Assembly: GCF_022921095.1 (NCBI RefSeq) | Contig: NZ_CP095053.1 | Span: 1,034,501-1,098,500, forward strand | Origin: Hymenobacter aerilatus | GTDB lineage: Bacteria > Bacteroidota > Bacteroidia > Cytophagales > Hymenobacteraceae | Direction: 5' to 3' | Length of the DNA stretch: 64,000 nucleotides | Shown: positions 28,549-35,785 of the stretch, one piece after another | Numbering within the stretch: the stretch's first letter is position 1 | Layout: every line of letters starts with the position of its first letter | The notes under the pieces: generated by a model | What the model saw: only the letters and a program-made list of their open reading frames with translations | Database searches by the model: none | What the model was told of the DNA's origin: nothing | Made by a program: the position numbers and the translations under genes

Positions 28549-28672
28549 TTCCCCTCCTTAGATAAGGAGGGGCTAGGGGTGGTTGACCAATCGTTGAACG
28601 ACAAACTAATTCTAATTCCTAGCTCTAGTTTTTCAACCGCCCCCAACCCCTCCTCATCTGAGGAGGGGAGCT
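28549..28672. repeat. two copies of the CCCCTCCT palindrome, inverted to each other
   Basis: Copy at 28549-28585 (TTCCCCTCCTTAGATAAGGA with GGGTGGTTGA tail) and copy at 28632-28672 in the opposite orientation (TCAACCGCCCCCAACCCCTC and GAGGAGGGGA). They fill the gap between the flotillin stop and the DUF559 start. Confidence 0.8.
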
Positions 28673-28697
28673 AGTTTCTAGCAGGGGTAGTCACTCT

Positions 28698-30872
28698 TTA
28701 CCTCAGCTCCAGCATCTTCGCCGGCTTATCCCCAATACCCAGCGCGGTAGCGGTGCCGGCCAGTTGGGTGATGGTGGCGCGGGTGGCGTCGTCGCCGGCT
28801 TGGTTCATCATCTTGAGCAGCAAGGCCGAGACGCTGAGGTTCTTCATATCCTCACTGCTCAGGCCGAACTTATCGACGAAGCGGCGGAGGTTGGTTTTGA
28901 AGTCACCGCCGCCGTTGCCGTCGAGGGAGAAGAAGGCGTCTTTCACGGTGCCCAGTACCTCGCTGTTGTGCACGGCGCGGTCTACCATCTTGCCCTTCGT
29001 GATAGAGCCGATAATCTGGTCGAAGAACATCGTTTCACCACCCACAATGTCGATTTTGGCGGCTTTGAGGGCCTCGCCAATCACATCGGCTTGCGAAGCG
29101 GCAATGTCTTTCTGAATGCTGATTTGGGCCAGCTCCACCGACTTTTCTTTGTCGAGGCGCAGCTTGAACTCCTCGTGGTCTTTGCCTACCCCGTCGAGCT
29201 TCTTCATGGCGTCGGCCTTGGCTTCGATGCCCTTGGCTTCCACCGCAAATTTCTGCTCCGATACGGCGGCTTCGGCTAGGCCGCGCTTCTGCTCGGCATC
29301 TGCTTTGGCCTGGATGATGTCGGCGTCAGCGAGGCCTTTCTCGCGGTTCACCTTAGCGGCTACTACCCCCAGTTTCTCGTCGGCATCGGCCTGGGCTGCG
29401 GCTTTGGCCTGAATGGCCTGCGCTTCGGCTGTGGCCGTAAGCTGGAGCACAGTGGCTTCGGTTTCGCCTTCTTTCTGGCGGGCGGTGGCTTTGGCTTGCA
29501 TCACCTGGGCTTCGGCCAGGCCTACGGCGGCGGCTTTGCTGGCTTCGGCTTCGGCCAGCGTGCGGATGGCCTGGGCCTTGAACTCAGCGGCGGCTTTTTC
29601 GGCCTCAGCGTCAATCAGAGCCTGCTTAGCGCGGAACTCGGCAGCCTGGCGCTCCATATCGGCAGTGCCTACGAGGGTTACCGTAGCGGCTTCGGCTTGC
29701 TGCTGGGCAGCCGTCACGGCTACCAACTTCTCCCGGTCGGCCTGCGCTTGAGCGCGGGTGTCCTTGATGCGCTCCTCTTCCTGCACGGTGGCTTTTTCCA
29801 CTACCACCCGCTCCCGGATAATGGTCTGGATGTTTTTCTTTTCTTCTTCCAGCGCCTTTTCTTTTTCAATCTGCGCCAGGGCTACAATCCGCTCGCGCTC
29901 GTTGGCTTCCAGGGCTTTGGCTTGGGCTACGCGCTCGGTTTCCACGGCGTCGGTGCGCTGCTTGTTGCGCTCGGCCACCAGCACCTGCCGGTCGCGGTTT
30001 TGCTCGGCAATGCGCACTTCTTCTTCGGTGGCAATGCGGGCGCGCTCCGACTTCAGGCGCTCTTCCTGCTGCACTTTCTCGGTTTCGGCTAGCTCACGGG
30101 CCTTGATGTTGGCAATTTCGCGCTTCTGCTTCTCGGTGTTTTCAGCCAGTTGCTTTTCCAGTTGCAGAATGGTTTCCTGCGCCTCCACGTCCTGCTTCTT
30201 GATGGTTTTCTGCTGCTCGCGCTGAATCTGGTTGGCCTGAATCTTCTGCTCCGAAGTCAGAGCAATGATTTTCTTGATGCCCTCGGCGTCCAGAATATTA
30301 TCTTGGTTCAAGGAGTGCAAAGGCGTCTGCTCCAGGTAGTCAATGGCGCAGTCGTCGAGTACGTAGCCGTTCAGGTCGGTGCCGATGATGCGCAGGATTT
30401 CCTGCTTGAACTGCTCGCGGGAGTTATACAATTCGATGAAATCGAAGTGCTTGCCTACGGTCTTGAGGGCTTCCGAAAACTTCGCGTCGAAGAGGTTTTC
30501 TAATGCGGCCGGGTCGGAGGCGCGGCGGGCGCCTATGCTCTGGGCTACCTGCACTACGTCTTCGTGCGTTTTGTTGACGCGCACGTAGAAGTTTACCTTT
30601 AAATCAGCCCGTAGATTGTCCTTACATACCAACCCCTCGGGGCCGGCGCGTTGGATAATAATGGTTTTCAGCGTGATGTCCATCACCTCCAGCTTGTGCA
30701 ACACAGGCACGATGAAGATGCCGGAGAAAGATACTTTCGTATCGCCGAGGCCAGTGCGCACAAGGGCTTCGCCCTGCACGGCCTTTTGGTACATTTTGAC
30801 GAGTAGGGCGAGCAAACCCAGCAGCAGAAAGCCGAGGATGAGCAGTACCGCCCAGGATAATTGAGCAACCAT
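28698..30872 (-). CDS. flotillin-like SPFH-domain protein (YqiK type)
   Basis: 724 residues. An N-terminal hydrophobic segment (about residues 5-27, SWAVLLILGFLLLGLLALLV) anchors it in the membrane. The SPFH/Band 7 domain covers about 35-200 (VRTGLGDTKVSFSGIFIVPVLHKLEVMDITLKTI). A very long Ala/Glu/Lys-rich helix follows (about 205-600) with repeated EAQVMQAKATARQ-type heptads, typical of flotillins, then a C-terminal tail. Flotillins form large membrane cages and order lipid domains. The genes for PspA, an OB-fold membrane protein and the AAA ATPase on the same strand point to a shared membrane-stress machine, as in the yqiJ-yqiK type operons. Confidence 0.9.
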   Translation of the reverse strand: MVAQLSWAVLLILGFLLLGLLALLVKMYQKAVQGEALVRTGLGDTKVSFSGIFIVPVLHKLEVMDITLKTIIIQRAGPEGLVCKDNLRADLKVNFYVRVNKTHEDVVQVAQSIGARRASDPAALENLFDAKFSEALKTVGKHFDFIELYNSREQFKQEILRIIGTDLNGYVLDDCAIDYLEQTPLHSLNQDNILDAEGIKKIIALTSEQKIQANQIQREQQKTIKKQDVEAQETILQLEKQLAENTEKQKREIANIKARELAETEKVQQEERLKSERARIATEEEVRIAEQNRDRQVLVAERNKQRTDAVETERVAQAKALEANERERIVALAQIEKEKALEEEKKNIQTIIRERVVVEKATVQEEERIKDTRAQAQADREKLVAVTAAQQQAEAATVTLVGTADMERQAAEFRAKQALIDAEAEKAAAEFKAQAIRTLAEAEASKAAAVGLAEAQVMQAKATARQKEGETEATVLQLTATAEAQAIQAKAAAQADADEKLGVVAAKVNREKGLADADIIQAKADAEQKRGLAEAAVSEQKFAVEAKGIEAKADAMKKLDGVGKDHEEFKLRLDKEKSVELAQISIQKDIAASQADVIGEALKAAKIDIVGGETMFFDQIIGSITKGKMVDRAVHNSEVLGTVKDAFFSLDGNGGGDFKTNLRRFVDKFGLSSEDMKNLSVSALLLKMMNQAGDDATRATITQLAGTATALGIGDKPAKMLELR

Positions 30873-31001
30873 CGTTGTAAGGAGTAAGGGTAGAGAAATA
30901 GGAGTAGAGAGAAAAATGATGCAACAGAATTGTCGGGAAGCGGCCAGGCAAAACGTGTGCTATGCTGGTGCTGCAAGCGGTTTTGTTTTCAGCGGACGTG
31001 C

Positions 31002-31409
31002 TTACCCTACCTGTATCTGCGGGTTCAACTGACGTAGTGCCTCTACAAACCCCGCCTTATCGCGGGGGGAGAGTAAGATTTCGTCGTAGCGGTTGTAGTG
31101 AATAGCCAGTCGGTCGAGCGAAAGCGCTGCTGAACTAATGGGGTTGTGGGTAGGCTCCACACGGGTAATGCTGGCTACTGGCATCTGCACCCGCCATGGT
31201 CCACATCGCACCAGCAAGTGGGTAGGGGTTAGCGTGTAATACGTAGTGCGCATCAGGTAGAGAAAAAACGCGACAACCGACAGATTCACGAGGGTAGCTA
31301 CGAAGTGGCCTGTAGTTTTCTGCCAGTACCCAAAAGGTAGTACTAGCAACAACAATAGTATCGGCCCAAACAACCACCAGCTGATTTTGGAAGGAAAGAC
31401 TTGATTCAT
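31002..31409 (-). CDS. PH-domain membrane protein (bPH type)
   Basis: 135 residues from ATG 31409 (MNQVFPSKISWW); the frame is open further up but overlaps the next small gene. Two membrane helices (WWLFGPILLLLLVLPFGYW and FVATLVNLSVVAFFLYLM) precede a bacterial pleckstrin-homology-like domain with YYTLTPTHLLVRCGPWRVQMPVASITRVEPTHNPISSAALSLDRL and an ending ILLSPRDKAGFVEALRQLNP, a pattern I recognise from Bacteroidota PH-domain proteins. It lies within the membrane-stress operon between the flotillin and OB-fold genes. Confidence 0.75.
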   Translation of the reverse strand: MNQVFPSKISWWLFGPILLLLLVLPFGYWQKTTGHFVATLVNLSVVAFFLYLMRTTYYTLTPTHLLVRCGPWRVQMPVASITRVEPTHNPISSAALSLDRLAIHYNRYDEILLSPRDKAGFVEALRQLNPQIQVG

Positions 31410-31414
31410 GGCAG

Positions 31415-31555
31415 TTAGAAGAAATCGGTTAAAAACTCGAAAAGCAGAACCAACGCGTGCCCTACGAGGCGCAAGCCTTTCCATAGCAGCGTTCCTACAT
31501 CTAGGAGTAACTCCAGGGTGGCAGCCCAGTCCTGCGCCCGTCTGTTGCGCGACAT
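31415..31555 (-). CDS. 46-residue basic amphipathic small protein
   Basis: A short open frame from ATG 31555 to TAA 31415, ending 5 bases before the start of the PH-domain gene and beginning 16 bases after the stop of the OB-fold gene. The product starts MSRNRRAQDW and continues as one leucine-rich amphipathic or hydrophobic helix ending in LLFEFLTDFF. The tight fit between two operon genes is the main argument that it is real. It could be a membrane-surface peptide of the PspA/flotillin system. No family recognised. Confidence 0.5.
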   Translation of the reverse strand: MSRNRRAQDWAATLELLLDVGTLLWKGLRLVGHALVLLFEFLTDFF

Positions 31556-31571
31556 TGCGGTAGATTGCTTA

Positions 31572-32237
31572 CTACCTTTCGTACGGCTCAATTAAGTAGC
31601 AGCGCTGCTGGGCATCGAAGTCGATAACCAGGGCTGAGTCGCCTTTGCGCAGCTCGGTGGCCGAGGCGGCGCGCACATTCAGCATGAGCGGAGCGCCGCT
31701 GGCTATGCGCACCGCAGCCTGGCCCATTTGCTCACGGGTGGCGGGTAGCACCACCGTGCATATCTTGCCTACTGGCGAGGCGCCGGCGTCGTGGTCTTTC
31801 TCTAGTGCCGCGAAGAGTTTCACAAACGGAGTAGTCAGTACCTTCGCCAGCAAAAGGCTGCCTACGAGCAATGGAGCCAGAAAAACTATACCTACTAACC
31901 AAGAACTATTGTGAGTATAGTAATTAAGCAGCACGCTGCCGGCCCACAGAGGTAGGGCCACAAAGCTCAGAAACACCATCAGGGGCACGCGGCCCAGGTT
32001 GAAAAAAGCCAGGGCATTGTTTAGCCAGTCGGTGCCTACCTCGCCGTGGTGCAGGTGTGGCCCCGCGTGCGTATCGAGGTCAACACCCGCGTCAGCATCG
32101 GCGGCTACATCCACGTCCAGCGCATCGAGGTGCACCAGCCCTACCATGACCGTGAGCCAGTAAAGCAGCACGAACACCAGCAGCCCGGTAGGGACCAAGT
32201 TGGGCGGCGAAACGGCGGCTTGTAGGAGCTCAGTCAT
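31572..32237 (-). CDS. OB-fold membrane protein (YqiJ/DUF1449-like)
   Basis: 221 residues. N-terminal helix (LVPTGLLVFVLLYWLTVMVGLVHL), then an unusual Asp- and His-rich loop (DALDVDVAADADAGVDLD, THAGPHLHHGE), two to three more helices (LGRVPLMVFLSFVALPLWAGSVLL; WLVGIVFLAPLLVGSLLLAKVL), and a C-terminal OB-fold-like domain starting GKICTVVLPATREQMGQAAVRI. This order matches the NfeD-like proteins that accompany flotillins (YqiJ). The acidic/His loop might bind metal but is not a known site. Neighbour flotillin supports the call. Confidence 0.78.
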   Translation of the reverse strand: MTELLQAAVSPPNLVPTGLLVFVLLYWLTVMVGLVHLDALDVDVAADADAGVDLDTHAGPHLHHGEVGTDWLNNALAFFNLGRVPLMVFLSFVALPLWAGSVLLNYYTHNSSWLVGIVFLAPLLVGSLLLAKVLTTPFVKLFAALEKDHDAGASPVGKICTVVLPATREQMGQAAVRIASGAPLMLNVRAASATELRKGDSALVIDFDAQQRCYLIEPYER

Positions 32238-32318
32238 GATATAAGAAGGATAAAAATGGATATATGTATCTCAGGTTGCTGCCAACGTAGCTGGGCAAAG
32301 GCAGCACAACTGCCGCAA

Positions 32319-32540
32319 TTATTGTGGCTTTCGCAACTCCGCCAGCTGCTCCTCCAACTCTGTATTGCGCTGGGCCAGGCGGCCGGCATAATGAGCGTAT
32401 ACTCTGGTCGTCAGAATGCTACAGAATAGTATCACAATCATGCCCCAGCCGGGGTCGAGCAGGTGGAACAGGCGCAACCCAACTACCGCAAGAACGATCA
32501 GCGAGGCAGCGTAGTAGAGAAGCTTTTCGGCGGTAGTCAT
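32319..32540 (-). CDS. small membrane protein with C-terminal coiled coil
   Basis: 73 residues: two hydrophobic segments (LLYYAASLIVLAVVGLRLF and GWGMIVILFCSILTTRVYA) followed by a charged helix (RLAQRNTELEEQLAELRKPQ). This resembles PspB in general plan, although no sequence similarity is claimed. It lies between the pspA-like gene and the OB-fold gene, both on the same strand. Probably a membrane partner in the same system. Confidence 0.65.
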   Translation of the reverse strand: MTTAEKLLYYAASLIVLAVVGLRLFHLLDPGWGMIVILFCSILTTRVYAHYAGRLAQRNTELEEQLAELRKPQ

Positions 32541-32598
32541 GAAAAGGGGATGGTTGAGTTGCTAGCTGTTGGGGTAGACTATGTTGAGCCTTTTTTTG

Positions 32599-33306
32599 CT
32601 ACTCCGCAAGGCCCAACTTCGCTTTCAGTGCCTGCACGTCGGTGGCGGCCTGGCTGGCGCTGCTGCCGGCCAGAGCTTTGTCAATCTCGCCGTCGATGCT
32701 TTTGCTTTCGTTGGCGATTTGCCCGTACGATTCTGCCAGGGCTTCTTCTGCGGCCACCTTCTCCTTCATGCGTTCGAGTAGCGCCACCGTGCCCGACGAG
32801 TCAAGCTGAGCGAGTTGCTTGTTGATGGTCTTGGTAGCGGTGCTTACCGTCTGGCGAGCCTTCAGCGTCTTCAGCTCGTTTTCCCACTGCGAAATGGTCT
32901 GCTTGAGCTGCTGCACGTTCTCACTCAGCTGGGCCGCCGATTTTTCGAACTGCTCCTGATCTTGTCCGGAGCGGGTGCTGTGGGCTTCGTTTTCTGCTTT
33001 TTTGAGCAGGGCTTCACCTGCCAGTCGGTCGGCTTCTGCTTGGTCTAGGTCGCCTTTGTGGGCGCGTTGCAACAGCAGCACGGCCTTGTTTTCGTAGTCG
33101 AGGGCTTTCGAGCGGAAGTTTTCGCCCTCGTTGCGCGCCCGGATGGCCATAGCTTTCACCTCGGCCAGCGCTTGCAGGCTTTTGTCGAGGTCCTGACGTA
33201 GGTCGCGCAGGCCCTGCTCAGTCATGTTAATAGGGTTTTCGAGCTGGTCGACGGCGGCATGGGCTTCAGATTGCCCAATTTTGAAGAGGCGGGATAGAAT
33301 GTTCAT
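32599..33306 (-). CDS. pspA: PspA/IM30 family envelope-stress protein
   Basis: 235 residues, almost fully helical. It begins MNILSRLFKIGQSEAHAAVDQLENPINMTEQ, the membrane-binding first helix and start of the PspA core, and continues with heptads through QLKQTISQWENELKTLKARQ to a C-terminal helix ending ALKAKLGLAE. PspA/IM30/Vipp1 proteins are bacterial ESCRT-III relatives that bind and repair stressed inner membranes. It is second in an operon after a Tir/YbjN-like gene, with a family R hairpin between them, and precedes small membrane proteins and a flotillin. No PspF-like activator is nearby; the divergent XRE gene is the likely regulator. Confidence 0.9.
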   Translation of the reverse strand: MNILSRLFKIGQSEAHAAVDQLENPINMTEQGLRDLRQDLDKSLQALAEVKAMAIRARNEGENFRSKALDYENKAVLLLQRAHKGDLDQAEADRLAGEALLKKAENEAHSTRSGQDQEQFEKSAAQLSENVQQLKQTISQWENELKTLKARQTVSTATKTINKQLAQLDSSGTVALLERMKEKVAAEEALAESYGQIANESKSIDGEIDKALAGSSASQAATDVQALKAKLGLAE

Positions 33307-33353
33307 GTTGTTAATTTTTAATAGGTTGACTATTTAATGACTGATTTTATTCT

Positions 33354-33457
33354 CTGTCATCCTGAGCAACGCGAAGGACCTTCTCACGTGGGAACGAGGC
33401 GTTGGTACGTCTGTCGTGCAGACGTGAGAAGGTCCTTCGCGCTGCTCAGGATGGCAG
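33354..33457. repeat. interspersed hairpin (family R), copy 4
   Basis: CTGTCATCCTGAGC to GCTCAGGATGGCAG with inner GAAGGACCTTCTCACGT / ACGTGAGAAGGTCCTTC arms. It sits between the first and second genes of the membrane-stress operon and could uncouple their expression. Confidence 0.85.
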
Positions 33458-33463
33458 AGGTTC

Positions 33464-33862
33464 TTAGCCCTTTGCGAAGCTGATCAGCTCCTCCGAATAC
33501 TCGCTCAGCAGCAGGCCTAGTGAGTTGAGCACTGCCTCTAACTCCTGCCGGTCGAGGGTTTCGATTTGCAGGGTATCGCGAAAAATCACCTTGCGGCCCG
33601 ATTCATCCAGGGCAAAGGCACCGTGAATGATGTCGCGGTTTTTCTGGAGCAACTGCTGGTACACCTCGCACGAGGGCGCGGGCAGTTCCAGCAGGTATTG
33701 TTCCAGCAACAGCAGCGGATCGGCGCAGCCAATCACCAAATTGCGGATACCCATCTCCGGCTTATCAACCACCAGAATGCCGTCGGTTTCCTCGGCCCGA
33801 CGGATGTCGAAACCTAGCTCCAGCAGGTAGCTTTTAATGATAGGGAAGTAGCAGTTTTTCAT
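33464..33862 (-). CDS. YbjN/Tir-chaperone-like protein of the PspA operon
   Basis: 132 residues from ATG 33862 (MKNCYFPIIKSYL). The pattern LLQKNRDIIHGAFALDESGRKVIFRDTLQIETLDRQELEAVLNSL is one I recognise from Bacteroidota proteins labelled molecular chaperone Tir, with the CesT/YbjN-type alpha/beta fold. In Enterobacteria the YjfI (DUF2170) protein next to the PspA paralogue YjfJ takes a similar place. It is probably a chaperone or regulator of PspA. It is first in the operon and faces the XRE gene. Confidence 0.72.
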   Translation of the reverse strand: MKNCYFPIIKSYLLELGFDIRRAEETDGILVVDKPEMGIRNLVIGCADPLLLLEQYLLELPAPSCEVYQQLLQKNRDIIHGAFALDESGRKVIFRDTLQIETLDRQELEAVLNSLGLLLSEYSEELISFAKG

Positions 33863-34038
33863 AGATAAAGAAGGGAAAGCAACCGGTTCGGATGGCAACT
33901 TAACCAGATAGCGCTACCACCGGAAACCGGAACATGTTGCAGATGGTAGCCCAAGCTCAAAAAAATAGCAGTCGTAAGAATCCTTCTGGTTGGATTGTAG
34001 TAGCTTTACGATACAATACTACTAAAAGTTGGAGATAA

Positions 34039-34053
34039 GCTCAAAGTTTGAGC
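34039..34053. promoter_or_regulatory. perfect palindrome, candidate operator of the XRE regulator
   Basis: GCTCAAA-G-TTTGAGC, a 7-1-7 perfect inverted repeat 18 bases before the ATG of the XRE gene. A half site GCTCAAA lies upstream at 33955-33961, between this gene and the divergent PspA operon. Size and position fit a dimeric HTH repressor site. This is inference from the sequence. Confidence 0.5.
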
Positions 34054-34071
34054 ATAAATATTTTTTCGCGC

Positions 34072-34848
34072 ATGACGTACATCGGAAAGAACATACGCAA
34101 GATTAGAACCGTTAAAAAGCTGAGTCAGGCGGCTTTTGCTGATTTGTTCGGATTGGCGCGGCCTAGCGTAGGGGCATATGAGGAGGGACGCTCAGAGCCG
34201 AAAATGGAAACTCTAATTCAGATTGCTCAGTATTTTGGCTTATCGGTAGACTTGCTACTAACGAAAGAACTGACCGTAAATGAGCTCTATAATTTCGATA
34301 TATTTCAGGAGGCACAGAAGGATGCCGCACCCAAAGAAGGGGCTTCTGAGGCCGACCGTCAGGCATTGCTGACGCCGCTAGTGCCTGCTCGGCGCGTGCT
34401 GGAATATATCGTGAACTACCACAATAAAAGCTTTATTGATGGGTTGCAGATGCTGACATTTCCGCACACGCTGGGGTCCGTGACGCGGGCGTTTGAAATC
34501 AGCGGGGCTGATATGCAGCCTACCCTACACCACCAGGATGTGGTGCTGTGCTGCCGTGTAGATAAGGCCGCGCCGGTGCTGTACGCGGGGCGGCTTTATG
34601 CCTTGGTGACGCAGGGCCGCTTGCTGGTGCGCCGCCTAGCTGAGCGCCTCCCCGACGACGTGCTCAAACTACGAGCCGACAACCGCGACTACCCCACCCA
34701 GGATTTTGCCCTCAGCCAGGCCCTGGAAATCTGGGAAATAAAAGCGCAGTTCACCACGCATTTGCACGCGCCTACCCTGCTAGAAGACCGGGTGCAGGTC
34801 TTGGAACGCCAGGTAGAAGAATTGCTAGCCCGCATCGGAGCCGCATAA
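34072..34848 (+). CDS. XRE-family regulator with LexA/S24-like C-terminal domain
   Basis: 258 residues from ATG 34072 (MTYIGKNIRKIRTVKKLSQ); a TTG at 34048 in frame falls inside the palindrome and is less likely. The N-terminal HTH_3 domain (about residues 3-60, with LSQAAFADLFGLARPSVGAYEEG) is followed by a linker and a beta-rich domain (about 130-225: FEISGADMQPTLHHQDVVLC...GRLYALVTQGRLLVRRL) like the S24 fold of LexA and phage repressors. The serine nucleophile expected in GxSMxP is replaced (SGADMQP), so it is probably not self-cleaving. A C-terminal coiled coil ends it. Divergent from the PspA operon, which it probably controls. Confidence 0.85.
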   Translation: MTYIGKNIRKIRTVKKLSQAAFADLFGLARPSVGAYEEGRSEPKMETLIQIAQYFGLSVDLLLTKELTVNELYNFDIFQEAQKDAAPKEGASEADRQALLTPLVPARRVLEYIVNYHNKSFIDGLQMLTFPHTLGSVTRAFEISGADMQPTLHHQDVVLCCRVDKAAPVLYAGRLYALVTQGRLLVRRLAERLPDDVLKLRADNRDYPTQDFALSQALEIWEIKAQFTTHLHAPTLLEDRVQVLERQVEELLARIGAA

Positions 34849-34870
34849 CGTTTTTCGCACAGAGTCAGGA

Positions 34871-34941
34871 GATTGAAAAAGGGAGTAGAAAGAGTGTCGT
34901 CGGACCGCTCTTTCTACTCCCTTTTTCAATCCCTGATTCTA
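34871..34941. terminator. bidirectional terminator
   Basis: Perfect 24-base arms (GATTGAAAAAGGGAGTAGAA... and its complement) with a 23-base loop. It lies between the convergent XRE and TerC genes and is A-rich on one side and T-rich on the other, suiting both directions. Confidence 0.85.
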
Positions 34942-34948
34942 TACTAAG

Positions 34949-35737
34949 CTACTCCGCGTTGTGCGCTCGTCCCTGGTGGTGGGGGAAGCCAAACAGCCAG
35001 GATGTGAGAATGGGCACCAGAAAAATAGCCACAGTCAGGACGGTGAGGCCTACCTCGGCGGCGGTGCTGGCCAGAAACTCGCTCACGGGGTGTTGGGGTA
35101 GGAAATGCTCAAACAATGAGAGCAGCAGCTTCAGGCCCAGAATGACGATGACAAGAAAAGCAGCCGTTTCGAGGAACGGATATTTGCCCATAAGCACCAC
35201 AAACGACTGCGCCACCAGCCGCATGGCCAGAATGCCAATGAACACGCCCGCACAGATCAGAACCAAGTTATTGGTGAAGGCTACAACGGCGAATACGTTG
35301 TCGATGGAAAAAGCCAGGTCCATCAACTCAATGAGGGCTACCGTGGCCCAGAAACCGCCCAATAGGCGCTTGGTATTGCGGTAAAACCAGCTTTTTTCCT
35401 TTTCTATAGTTTCTGCCTCATCTGCTTCTCCAGTGGATTTCGGGCGGAAATGGTCGTAGGCGAGGTACAGCAGGTAGAGGCCACCGATGGGCTTCAGAAA
35501 CCAGAACTGAATCAGGAGAGAGGCAAAAACAATGCACAGCGCCCGGAATACGTAGGCGCCGAAAATGCCGTAACGCAGGGCCTTCGCGCGCTGCGGGCGG
35601 GGCAGGTCGTTGACCATGGTAGCCAGCACGGCGGCGTTATCGATGGAGAGTAAGCTCTCGATAATCACCAAGTTGCCTACAATGGCCAGGGAGGGTAGGG
35701 GGTGCGCGAGGATGTCTTGCAGGTGCGGGAGAAACAT
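34949..35737 (-). CDS. TerC-family integral membrane protein
   Basis: 262 residues, about seven helices. TerC signatures are present: NLVIIESLLSIDNAAVLATMV and LIELMDLAFSIDNVFAVVAF, each with the conserved Asp-Asn pair, and a cytoplasmic loop STGEADEAETIEKEKSWFYRN. TerC proteins have been tied to tellurite resistance, manganese efflux and loading of metal onto secreted enzymes. No ter gene cluster surrounds it, although a TerB-like gene lies at 61.4 kb. It ends near a bidirectional terminator. Confidence 0.92.
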   Translation of the reverse strand: MFLPHLQDILAHPLPSLAIVGNLVIIESLLSIDNAAVLATMVNDLPRPQRAKALRYGIFGAYVFRALCIVFASLLIQFWFLKPIGGLYLLYLAYDHFRPKSTGEADEAETIEKEKSWFYRNTKRLLGGFWATVALIELMDLAFSIDNVFAVVAFTNNLVLICAGVFIGILAMRLVAQSFVVLMGKYPFLETAAFLVIVILGLKLLLSLFEHFLPQHPVSEFLASTAAEVGLTVLTVAIFLVPILTSWLFGFPHHQGRAHNAE

Positions 35738-35785
35738 AAGGCAGAAGCAGTGCGAAACGCCAAGGTAAGGAAGCTGGCGGAATGG

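Noticed and set aside
28753..30503. Many frames antisense to the flotillin gene, some with membrane-like stretches
   Set aside because: They mirror the repetitive Ala/Glu/Lys codons of the coiled coil.
34949..35737. A ter stress cluster around TerC
   Set aside because: No TerD/TerZ-type gene is near; the TerB-like gene is 26 kb away.
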